From Marinibacterium profundimaris (GTDB taxonomy: Bacteria > Pseudomonadota > Alphaproteobacteria > Rhodobacterales > Rhodobacteraceae), in contig NZ_AQQR01000007.1 in assembly GCF_002210095.1 (NCBI RefSeq), positions 62,001 to 126,000 of the forward strand: a stretch of 64,000 nt of DNA. Direction: 5' to 3'. The translations under genes were made by a program, and so were the position numbers. The notes beneath the pieces are model-generated. The model was not told the DNA's origin. It saw only the letters and a list, made by a program, of their open reading frames with translations, and searched no databases. Shown piece after piece: positions 1-8,800 of this stretch. Each line of letters begins with the position of its first letter. Position 1 is the stretch's first letter.

Positions 1-376
1 AGAGATGGTCGGGCGCAGGTCCGGCTTCGGCCGCGCCGTCCGCATCGTTGGGCCAGAGCGCGGCATCGTTGCCCAAAATCTGTGCAACCCGGGCCGCAAG
101 TCGTCCGCCGAGCGAATGACCGAACAGCGCGAAGGGCCTTTCGGCATCCGCAGCGATGGCCGTCGCCGCCGCGCGCGCCGCAGATTCGAGAGAGCTTTCC
201 GGCGGTTCGGTGCGTCGCCCCTCGCGCCCGGGAAGCTGGATTGGCGCAATGTCCATCCAGGGCGGTGCAAGTTTCGAGATGGGCAAAAACGTACTTGCCC
301 CGGCGCCGGCATGGGCGAAGCAATAAAGTGTTAGCGAATGACACTGCGGTTGTTTGAAACGACTTATCCAGCTCAC
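1..376 (-). CDS. Type II thioesterase, partial (C-terminus off the left edge)
   Basis: Reading the minus strand from a GTG at 376 gives an open frame to the window edge beginning MSWISRFKQP, followed by LYCFAHAGAGAS and later the nucleophile motif FGHSLGG (GxSxG). This is the N-terminal half of the GrsT/RifR family of stand-alone alpha/beta-hydrolase thioesterases, which clear wrongly primed or stalled acyl groups from carrier proteins of NRPS and PKS lines. The start is chosen because AAGG lies 9 bases upstream and a TAG in the same frame lies 30 bases upstream of the GTG; a TTG 9 bases further upstream is possible. It is divergent from the ketosynthase operon, which fits an editing role for that assembly line. 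The catalytic Asp and His would lie outside the window. Confidence 0.85.
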   Translation of the reverse strand, partial: MSWISRFKQPQCHSLTLYCFAHAGAGASTFLPISKLAPPWMDIAPIQLPGREGRRTEPPESSLESAARAAATAIAADAERPFALFGHSLGGRLAARVAQILGNDAALWPNDADGAAEAGPAPDHL

Positions 377-559
377 GCCCGGCAACCTTGTTTTGCGTGT
401 GGCGTACTATGACCTAATACTCTACTATCGGTAGCGTAGCGGCTTGCAAGGTCTGCTACAAGTTCTATGTGTTTTTATTTACAATTGCTTGTCTTCTTGT
501 ACTGAGTTGATCGTGACCAAAGACCTTTTGACTGATTCCTCCGATGAGAGACGTGTGCC
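377..559. promoter_or_regulatory. Divergent promoter region, thioesterase / NRPS-PKS operon
   Basis: A 183-base non-coding stretch between the divergent thioesterase and ketosynthase genes. It is clearly more AT-rich than its surroundings (around 395-530), as expected for promoters in GC-rich DNA. A short imperfect repeat, CTAC...GTAG, lies near 423-440. GAGAGACG sits just ahead of the ATG at 560 as ribosome binding site. I could not assign -35/-10 boxes with confidence on either strand. Confidence 0.5.
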
Positions 560-2407
560 ATGACGACCGATCTCTCGCGCCGGAGCAATGTCTCCGGAGC
601 CGAACCTCTGGCCGTTCTGGGCATGGCTCTTCGCCTTCCCGGCGCCCCCGATGAAGAGGCGCTCTGGCAGGTTCTGACCGCCGGTCTTCCGGTGAGCGGA
701 GCACCGCCCGAGGACCGCTGGGCCCTGCGTGAGGCCGAAAGACCGGTCCGCGCGGGATTCCTTCCCGATATCTTCGATTTCGATTGCGAGCTTTTCTCCG
801 TTTCCCCGAGAGAGGCCGCGCTTCTTGATCCGCAATTGCGGCTGTTCCTGGAATTGGCCTGGCTGGCCTGCGACGATGCGGGGCGCGGTGGCGCCGGGAT
901 CGCGGGCAGCCGATGCGGTGTCTACGTGGGCTGTTCGCGGGCCGATTACTTCGAGGCGATGGCCCCGCACCTGGACCAGGGCGACTACTTTGCCGGGCTG
1001 GGCAACAGCAAGGCGGCGATCGCCAACAGGTTGTCCACGGCGCTGGACCTGAGGGGGCCGTCGGTCTGCATGGACACGCTGTGTTCCTCCTCCTTCTCGG
1101 CGCTTCACGCCGCGGCCGTGGCGCTGCGCTCCGGCCAGGCCGAGATGGCTCTTGTCGGCGGGGTGAACTTCCTGATGTCGCCGCGTTATCTCTACGTGCT
1201 GCAGCGGTTCGATCTGCTTTCAAGCTCCGGACGGGCGCATCCCTTCGATGCTGCTGCCGGCGGGTTCTTTCCGGGCGAAGGCGGCGTCGTGCTGCTGCTG
1301 AAGCCGCTTTCGAAGGCGCTGGAAGATGGTGACCGGATCCGCGCCGTGTTGCGCGGCATCGGTCTGGAACACCAGGGAGCGGGCGCCGGGCTGAACGCGC
1401 CCGACGCAGGCGCGATTGCCGGGGTGATGCGCTCTGCGCTGGACCAGGCCGGTCTGGACGGCCCGGCGGTCGATACGCTGCATTGCATGGGCTCGGCCTC
1501 GGCCATGGGCGACGCCGCCGAGCTTGAGGCGATTTCGCTGGCCTACGGGCTGGACGACCGGCCGGGTGCGCCGCTGGCGGCCACCTGCGAGAAGGGCAGC
1601 ATCGGCCACCTGGAACCCGCCTCGGGCCTGGCGGCGCTCGCCACGGCGATCCTGGGGCTGGAGCGGGGCCGGCGGTTCCCGCTGGCCGGGCTACGCCAGC
1701 CGCGCCACGCCCCGCCGTGCGGGCTGCGGTTCGTCACCGGGGACGAGGCGGCGGCGCCCGCCACGCCCGACGCGCCGCGCCGGGTCGGCGTGACCTCGCT
1801 TGGCATGTCGGGCACCCATGGGCACGCCATCCTCGAGGCGGCCCCGGAGCGGGGCGGGGCGGCCGACGACGCGCCATGCACCGCGCCGCTGGTACTCTCG
1901 GCCCGCACGGCCGAGGATCTGCGGCAGCTCGCCGCCGCCTATGCCGGGGCGCTGCGGGATGACCACGTGTCGCTGAACGATATCTGTTTCACCGCCGCCA
2001 CCGGGCGCTGGCACGGCAGCTGGCGCGCGGTGGTGAGAGGCTCCGACCGGGCGGCGCTTACAGAAGGCTTGCGGCGGCTGGCCGAGGGCATCGACGAGCC
2101 CGTCAGGTCCCGCGCGGAGTCGTTGCGAAAGGGGGCCACCCCGGCGCCCTTCTCCGAGGCCGAGGGCGCGCCGGATCTGGCCGCGGCGCAGAGGTTCCTC
2201 AGCGGCCAGCCGGTGCCGTGGTCTGCGGTGTTCGGCCCCGGCGCCCGGCGCGTGGCCCTGCCGCCGACCCCGCTGCGGCGTGACACCCACCGATTTGCGC
2301 CGCCCCGGGATGGGACAGCGCCCGCGGCCGCATCCTCGGCTCCGCTTCATCCTGCGGCCCGGGCCAAGCCGTCGACCCATCCGTTGCTGCGGCGCAATCC
2401 ATCATGA
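560..2407 (+). CDS. Stand-alone PKS ketosynthase, divergent
   Basis: 615 aa. Residues about 15-430 form a type I PKS ketosynthase. The active-site cysteine is C175 (DTLCSSSFSA), with catalytic histidines H308 and H350 (GSIGHLEPASG), correctly spaced for the decarboxylative Claisen condensation. The usual HGTGT motif around the first histidine is changed to HCMGSAS, and the C-terminal GGTNAH signature reads SGTHGH. It is therefore intact in key residues but far from the typical family member. The last 180 residues are a linker with no recognisable acyltransferase, so an extender unit would have to come from elsewhere, or the KS only transfers a chain. It overlaps the next gene by ATGA, suggesting translational coupling and that the two proteins act as one split module. 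GAGAGACG precedes the ATG. Confidence 0.9.
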   Translation: MTTDLSRRSNVSGAEPLAVLGMALRLPGAPDEEALWQVLTAGLPVSGAPPEDRWALREAERPVRAGFLPDIFDFDCELFSVSPREAALLDPQLRLFLELAWLACDDAGRGGAGIAGSRCGVYVGCSRADYFEAMAPHLDQGDYFAGLGNSKAAIANRLSTALDLRGPSVCMDTLCSSSFSALHAAAVALRSGQAEMALVGGVNFLMSPRYLYVLQRFDLLSSSGRAHPFDAAAGGFFPGEGGVVLLLKPLSKALEDGDRIRAVLRGIGLEHQGAGAGLNAPDAGAIAGVMRSALDQAGLDGPAVDTLHCMGSASAMGDAAELEAISLAYGLDDRPGAPLAATCEKGSIGHLEPASGLAALATAILGLERGRRFPLAGLRQPRHAPPCGLRFVTGDEAAAPATPDAPRRVGVTSLGMSGTHGHAILEAAPERGGAADDAPCTAPLVLSARTAEDLRQLAAAYAGALRDDHVSLNDICFTAATGRWHGSWRAVVRGSDRAALTEGLRRLAEGIDEPVRSRAESLRKGATPAPFSEAEGAPDLAAAQRFLSGQPVPWSAVFGPGARRVALPPTPLRRDTHRFAPPRDGTAPAAASSAPLHPAARAKPSTHPLLRRNPS

Positions 2408-5400
2408 ATACCGAGCTGCGCGGAGAGATCCGGCAGGCGCCGGTCGAAGATGTCACGATGGGGCGGATCGCGGGGATCCTCGCCCACCTGTTGGGCCATG
2501 CGCCCGATGGACTGCGCAACCTCTGTCTCGATGGCGCCATGGGGCCGCTGGACGGGGCGTGGGTCACGGATGAAGCGGGCCGGCTTTGCCTGCGTGCGGC
2601 CGGTGGCGCGCTGATCGCGCGCGGCGTGCCGGGGGGCGAGGCGCCGGATTGGGCGCCGGCGCTGCCGGGCGGCGATGCCCTGCCGACGGCCGATTTCGCG
2701 GCCTGGGCGACCGAGACCGGGCTTTCGCCCGAGGCCGCCTTCGACCCCGCGCGCGACACGGTCCTGGGCGAACGGGCCGCCTGCGTGCCGCTGGCCGCCG
2801 GGCTGATGCCCGAGCAGATGATCCAGGCGGTGCTGGCGGCGGCCTTCGGACTGTCGGCGCTGGCCGAGGCACGGATGGAAGGCGCGGTGCTGCCACGTGC
2901 CATAGGCGGGCTGTGGCGCGCCGGGCGCCTGCCGGATGCGCCGCTCTGGGCCGTGGCCACCGCGCGCGAGGCGCATGTGGACGGGCGCGGCTGGATCGTC
3001 GACCTGGCCTTGGTGGATGACGCGGGGCAGGGCCGGCTCTGGCTGGACCATGTCCGCTTCGACCGGGCCGTCGGGGGAGCCGGGATGCTCGACCCGCTTG
3101 CGATCGACCCTGAGGCGCCGGGTCCGCTGCGCAAGCGGATCCTGGAGCAGCTGCAATCCCATGCCGCCTCCCTGCTGGGCCGGCAGGACATGCCCTGCGA
3201 CCTGCCGCTGGCCGAGATGGGGCTGGATTCCATCCTGGTGATCGATCTCTCGGTCGAGGTGGAGACCCGCATCGGCGTGGACCTGCCCTTCGACCGGCTC
3301 TCGCACGGGGCCACGCTGACGGACCTGGCCGAGATCGCCGCCGACACCGTGCTGCAGGCCGCGCGCGCGACACGGGATGGGGCGGAGGAGGACAGCCTGT
3401 TCGCCCGTCATGTGAACCCGGCGCTCGACCAGCGGCTGGCGCTGGCCGGTGTTGCGCGGGATTACGTGCGGGGCGCGGGGCACATGCTGCACGATGCCCA
3501 GGGCCGTGCCGTGATCGACTGCGTGGCGCAATACGGCGCGCTGCCCTTCGGCCACAATCCGCCCCGTATCTGGGAGGCGCTGACCCGGCTGCAGGCCGAG
3601 CAGGTGCCGGCCTTCATGTCGCTGTCGCCGCCGCCGCTGGCCGGACGGCTGGCTGAACGGCTGACCGGGCTGGCGCCCGAGGGGCTGGATACGGTCTTCT
3701 TCTGCACCAGCGGCGCCGAGGCGATCGAAGGCGCGATCAAGCTGGCGCGCTCCGCCACCGGGCGGCCGGGGATCCTGTCGACGACGGGCGGGTTCCACGG
3801 GCTGACGCTGGGCGCCATGTCGGCCACCGGGCGCAGCGCCTATCACGCGGGCTTCGGCGCGCCGGTGGCGGGGTTCGATCACATCCCCTACGGCGATCTC
3901 GACGCGCTGGAGGCAAAGCTGGCCGAGGCGGGAGAGACCATCGCCGCCTTCATCGTGGAGCCGCTGCAGGCCGAGGGCGGGATCGTGACCCCGCCCAAGG
4001 GCTACCTGGAGGGCGCCGCCGCGATCTGCCGCCGCCATGGCGTGCTGCTGGTCGCCGACGAGGTGCAGACCGGGCTGGGCCGGCTGGGCGCGCTTTTTGC
4101 CAGCGCGGCGGCACGGCCCGATATCGTGACGCTGGCCAAGGCGCTGGGCGGCGGGCTGGTGCCCATGGGTGCCGTGCTTTATCGCGGTGCGCTGCTGAAC
4201 GACGCCTTCGCGCTGCGCCATGGATCGACCTTCGGGTCGACCGCGCTGGGCGCGGCGGCGGGGCTGGCGACGCTGGAGGAACTGACCCGCGACGACCACC
4301 GCCTGCTGGCGGAGGTCGAGGTGAAGGGGCGGAAACTGTCCGCCGCGCTGCAGGCGATCGCCGGGCGGCATCCGAACGCGGTCCGCGCGGTTCGGGGTCG
4401 GGGGCTCTTGCAGGGGCTCGTGCTGGCGACGGGCCCTTCGGCCTATGCCAGCCCGGTGCTGAACCTGCTCTGCCAGTGGGAAGCCTTCGGCATGGTGCTG
4501 GCCTCCTACGTGCTGAACCGCCACGGCATCCGCGTCGCCCCGGCGCTGGCGGATGGCGCGGTGCTGAGGATCGAGCCGCCGCTGGATTGTCCCGAAAGCG
4601 TGATCGACGACGTGGCCGCGGCGCTGGAGGATCTGGCCGACACGCTGGAACGCGGCGATGCGCGGCGGCTTATGGCGCCGCTGCTGGGTATCGACCGCGC
4701 GCCTGATCCGGCCCCGGCCCGCCCGCGGCCGCCAGTGCCCGAGCGGCGCGCCGACGAGGGGCGCTTTGCCTTCCTCGTGCACCTGATGGGCCAGGACGAC
4801 CTGGCACGCTTCGACCCCGGCTTTGCCGGGCTCGACCTGTCGAACTTCGACCGCGCCCGCGCGCTTTTGACAAGCGAGATGCGCCCGGCCGTGATCACCG
4901 AGGTCGAGCTCGGCTCGGCCACCGGGGCGCGGGCCACCGGCGACGTGATCCTGGTGCCGCACACGGCGCGCGAGCTGATGGCCATGCGCCGCGAAGCGGC
5001 GGCCGAGGCGGTCGGCGCGGGTGTCGCGCTGGGTGTGGCGAGGGGGGCGGATATCGTCGGGCTGGGCGGCTTCACCTCGGTCGTTACCGATGCCGGGGCC
5101 GCCTTGACGGCGCCGGTGCCACTGACGAGCGGCAACACGCTGACCGCGATTTCGGCCGGGGACGGCGTGCTCGACGGGCTGGCGCGGATGGGCCGGGACC
5201 CGGCCAGGACGACGGTGCTGGTGATCGGCGGCTTCGGCTCGGTCGGGCGGGGCATCGTGATGTCGCTGGCCGACCGCGTGGGCCGGATCCTGGTCGCCGG
5301 GCGGCCCGAGCCCGAGGCCCGCGCGCTGGCGCGGCTGGACGCGCTGCGCGCCGAGGTCGCCAGCATGGAGGGCACGCCGCCGCCCTGGTCGGCGCGGGGC

Positions 5401-5868
5401 CGGATGGTGGCGGGCGAGGCGGAGGCAATTGGCCTCTCGCGCGACATGGGCGGCGACATGGGCCGGGCCGGCGCGGTGGTGGCGGCGACCAATGCGCTGG
5501 GGGCGCTGGTCGATCCGGCGCAGCTGCAGCCCGGCGCGGTGGTCAGCGACGTGTCGCGCCCGTTCAACCTGCCGCCGGACCTTGCGGCGCAGCGCCCCGA
5601 TCTCTGCGTGATCGAGGGGGGCGTGATCGCGCCGCAGGCACCCTTCGACATCGTCGTGGATTTCGGCACCCCGCGCCACTGCGCCTATGCCTGCATGGCC
5701 GAGACCATGCTGCTTGCGCTGATGAAGGAACCGGGCCGCCCGGCCCCGGTGCCCGGGCCGCAGCCCGGCGCGGCCGAACTGCGCCGCATTGCCGGGGCGG
5801 CCCGCGCCGCCGGGATGCGGACGGTGATTTCCCCCGATCCCGATCAGGACAGGGCCCGTGAATTGTGA
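2404..5868 (+). CDS. Half-DH / ACP / class III aminotransferase / AAR-like acyl reductase fusion
   Basis: 1154 aa with four parts. Residues 1-250 resemble only the C-terminal hotdog half of a PKS dehydratase (LPRAIGGLWRAG and following), without a catalytic HxxxG half. Residues 260-345 are an acyl carrier domain with phosphopantetheine serine S276 (GLDSI). Residues 365-770 are a class III PLP aminotransferase with Schiff-base lysine K579 (TLAKALGGG). Residues 785-1154 match cyanobacterial acyl-ACP reductase (AAR): LGGFTS near 887, TSGNTLTA, an NADPH loop IGGFGSVG near 940, and YACMAETML, whose Cys1097 aligns with the thioester-forming cysteine of AAR. The likely role is to release the ACP-bound chain as an aldehyde and aminate it. 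Domain calls are by eye; the product is inference. Confidence 0.85.
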   Translation: MNTELRGEIRQAPVEDVTMGRIAGILAHLLGHAPDGLRNLCLDGAMGPLDGAWVTDEAGRLCLRAAGGALIARGVPGGEAPDWAPALPGGDALPTADFAAWATETGLSPEAAFDPARDTVLGERAACVPLAAGLMPEQMIQAVLAAAFGLSALAEARMEGAVLPRAIGGLWRAGRLPDAPLWAVATAREAHVDGRGWIVDLALVDDAGQGRLWLDHVRFDRAVGGAGMLDPLAIDPEAPGPLRKRILEQLQSHAASLLGRQDMPCDLPLAEMGLDSILVIDLSVEVETRIGVDLPFDRLSHGATLTDLAEIAADTVLQAARATRDGAEEDSLFARHVNPALDQRLALAGVARDYVRGAGHMLHDAQGRAVIDCVAQYGALPFGHNPPRIWEALTRLQAEQVPAFMSLSPPPLAGRLAERLTGLAPEGLDTVFFCTSGAEAIEGAIKLARSATGRPGILSTTGGFHGLTLGAMSATGRSAYHAGFGAPVAGFDHIPYGDLDALEAKLAEAGETIAAFIVEPLQAEGGIVTPPKGYLEGAAAICRRHGVLLVADEVQTGLGRLGALFASAAARPDIVTLAKALGGGLVPMGAVLYRGALLNDAFALRHGSTFGSTALGAAAGLATLEELTRDDHRLLAEVEVKGRKLSAALQAIAGRHPNAVRAVRGRGLLQGLVLATGPSAYASPVLNLLCQWEAFGMVLASYVLNRHGIRVAPALADGAVLRIEPPLDCPESVIDDVAAALEDLADTLERGDARRLMAPLLGIDRAPDPAPARPRPPVPERRADEGRFAFLVHLMGQDDLARFDPGFAGLDLSNFDRARALLTSEMRPAVITEVELGSATGARATGDVILVPHTARELMAMRREAAAEAVGAGVALGVARGADIVGLGGFTSVVTDAGAALTAPVPLTSGNTLTAISAGDGVLDGLARMGRDPARTTVLVIGGFGSVGRGIVMSLADRVGRILVAGRPEPEARALARLDALRAEVASMEGTPPPWSARGRMVAGEAEAIGLSRDMGGDMGRAGAVVAATNALGALVDPAQLQPGAVVSDVSRPFNLPPDLAAQRPDLCVIEGGVIAPQAPFDIVVDFGTPRHCAYACMAETMLLALMKEPGRPAPVPGPQPGAAELRRIAGAARAAGMRTVISPDPDQDRAREL

Positions 5869-5888
5869 AGTGCATTTTGACGTGACGA

Positions 5889-8800
5889 GTGAATTTGATC
5901 GAAGGACCCAGGACGTTGAGCGAACCCAGGATGACCGACGAGTATCTCTTTCCCGATCAGCCGCGGATGACGGGCATGACTGACATGCCGGACGACCCGC
6001 GCGGCAAGGCGACCGGGGGGCGGCCCGGCAAAGAGGCCGACGCCCAGGCGGCCCAGCTGTTTCCACTGAGCGAATTGCAGGCGGCCTATCTGACGGGCCG
6101 GCGCGAGGATCTGGTGCTGGGCGGGCGCGGATGCCAGCTTTACATGGAGATGAAGACGCCGCCGCTGGACCGGGACCGGCTTGCCCGGGCCTGGCAGGGG
6201 CTGATCGACCGTCATGACATCCTGCGCGTGGTGATCGAGGGCGCCGACGGCCAGCGTGTGCTGCCGCAGACGCCGAAGGTCACGCTGCCGGTGGTCGATG
6301 CGCGCGGCAAGCCCTGCGCCGAGGCCGAGGCGATGCTGGACACCCTGCGCGAGGAGCTGGCCTATCGTACCTTCGACCCGGCCCGCTGGCCGCTGTTCGA
6401 CGTGCGGCTCTACCGGGCCGACGGGTTCGACCGGGTCTGTTTCCTCTTTGACCTGATCGGTGCCGACGCGGCGACGGTGCATCACCTGATCGAGGATCTC
6501 TCGCGGGCCTATCGCGGCGATCCGCTGACCGAGCTGGCCGGGATCAGCTACCGCGAGGCGCGCATGACGCCCCGCCCGGAGAAGGCCGCGCGCGCCCTGG
6601 CCCGGGCCGAGGCCTACTGGCGCGAGGCGCTGCCGGATCTGCCCGCCGCGCCGGACCTGCCGCTGGTCCGTGACCCCGGCACGCTGGAGAAGTCGCGTTT
6701 CGTGCGGCACGAGGGGTTCCTGCCGCAGGCGGTGGCCGATGCCCTGGCGGCCCGCGCCAGGGCCCATGGCACGACCCTTCCGGCGGTGATGAACGCGGCC
6801 TTCGCCGAGGTGATCGCCGCCTGGTCGCGCAAGCGGCGGTTCCTGGTGAACATGCCGATCTTCGCGCCGCCTGCCACGGATGCGGACCGGCGCGTGCCGC
6901 TGGGCAATTTCACGTCCAACGTGCTGATCGACACCGATTGCACGGGGCCGGTCTTCCTCGACACCATCACGTCCATGACCCAGTCGGTGCGCCGGTCTCT
7001 GCGGCACCGGGCCTATTCCGGCCTGTCGGTGATGCGCGACCTGCGCATCGCGCGGGGCAGCGCCGAGGTCGGCGGGCTGGTGGCGCCGGTGGTGCTGACC
7101 AACCTGCTCGCGCATCAGGACGCCGTGGGGCGGGATACCGTTCTGGGCGAGCTTGACTGGGGCCTGAGCCAGACACCGCAGGTGATGCTGGACCACCAGA
7201 TCCTGCAGTCGAACCACGGGATCGCCTTCTACTGGGATCACATCCGGGAGCTTTTTGCCGAGGGGCTGGTGGCCGGGATGTCGACGGCGCATCTGCGCCT
7301 GCTGAACGCGCTGGCCGAAAGCGACGAGGCCTGGAAGCGACCCGCCGATTGCGTGCCCCCGGCGCAGATGGCCGTCCGGGCGGCGCGCAACGACACGGCG
7401 CGCGACATCGCGTCGGAGCTTCTGCACCGCGCGGTCTTTGACCGCGCTGAAACCACGCCGGACGCCCTGGCGCTGGTCGAGGGCGATACCGCGCTGAGCT
7501 ATGGCGAACTGGCCGGGCGCGCGCATGCGATGCGCGCGAAGCTGGAGGGCGCCGGGCTGACGCCCGGCGATGCCGCCGCGGTGATCCTGGAGCCGGGCGC
7601 CGCTCATGCGGCGTCGGTTCTGGGGGTGCTGGCGGCGGGCGGCGCCTACGCGCCGCTGGACCCCTCGGCGCCGCCGGACCGCCGCGCGCAGGAGCTGGCG
7701 CTCCTGCGGCCGAAGGTGATCGTCGCCACGCCGGAGCAGGCCGCGACGCTGCCCGAGGGCGGCTGGCGCGTGGTGCATCCCGACGACAGCGTGGCACCGG
7801 CCCGTCCGCTGGCCAAGCGCGCGCCGGGAGAGAGGGCCTATGTCATCTTCACCTCCGGCACCACGGGGACACCCAAAGGCGTGGTGATGACCCATGCGGC
7901 GGCCTGGAACACCTGCGCGGACCTCGTCGCGCGCTATGGGCTCGGTCCGGAAACGCGCGTGCTGGCGCTGAGCGCGCCGACCTTCGACCTGTCGGTCTTC
8001 GATCATTTCGGGATCTGGGCAGCCGGCGGCGCCGTGATCCATCCCGCGCCGGGACAGCGCACCGAACCGGCCGCCTGGCTGGAGGCGATCGAGCGCCACG
8101 GCGTCACCCTGTGGAACAGCGTGCCCGCGCTGATGGGCCTTGCCGTGCGCGAGGCGCAGAGGACCGGGCGCAAGCTGCCGGGGCTGACCCGCGTGATGAT
8201 GAGCGGCGACTGGATCCCGCCGGGCCTGCCGGCCGAGATCTGGCAGGTCGCGCCGCGCGCAGAGGTGGTCAGCCTGGGCGGCGCAACCGAGGCGGCGATC
8301 TGGTCGCTGCATCATCCGATCCGGTCCGAGGATACCGGCGGCGCCTCGATCCCCTACGGCGTGCCGCTGGCGAACCAGGGCCTGCATGTCCTGGACGACC
8401 GGCTGGAGCCGCGCCCCGACGGGGTGGAGGGCGAGCTTTTCATCAGCGGAGTGGGGCTGGCCGAGGGCTACCTCGGCGCGCCCGACCTGACGGCGCGGGC
8501 CTTCGTGACCCATCCGCGCAGCGGGCAGCGGCTGTATCGCACGGGCGACCTGGCCCGCGTGCGCACCGATGGCGAGGTGATCCTGCTGGGCCGGGTCGAC
8601 ACCCAGGTGAAGATCCAGGGCCTGCGGGTGGAAACCGGCGACGTGGCCCATGCGCTGGCGCAGGCGCCGGACATAGGCCAGGTGGTCGTGGATGCGATCG
8701 GCACGCAGTTCGGCAACAAGCGGCTGGTGGCCTTCGCCACCCTGGCCGAAGGCGCCGGTGGCGAAGGCGGCGGCGCCAGCCTGCCCGCCGCGCCGGAGGG

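Noticed and set aside
2347-6066. A 1239-residue open frame on the minus strand opposite the ACP-aminotransferase fusion
   Set aside because: It is Arg/His/Pro/Gly-rich with no family motifs, as expected for the antisense of a GC-rich gene, and the plus-strand protein has clear catalytic motifs.
5844-8651. A 935-residue minus-strand frame opposite the NRPS gene
   Set aside because: Antisense shadow of the Cy and A domains; no ribosome site or family features.
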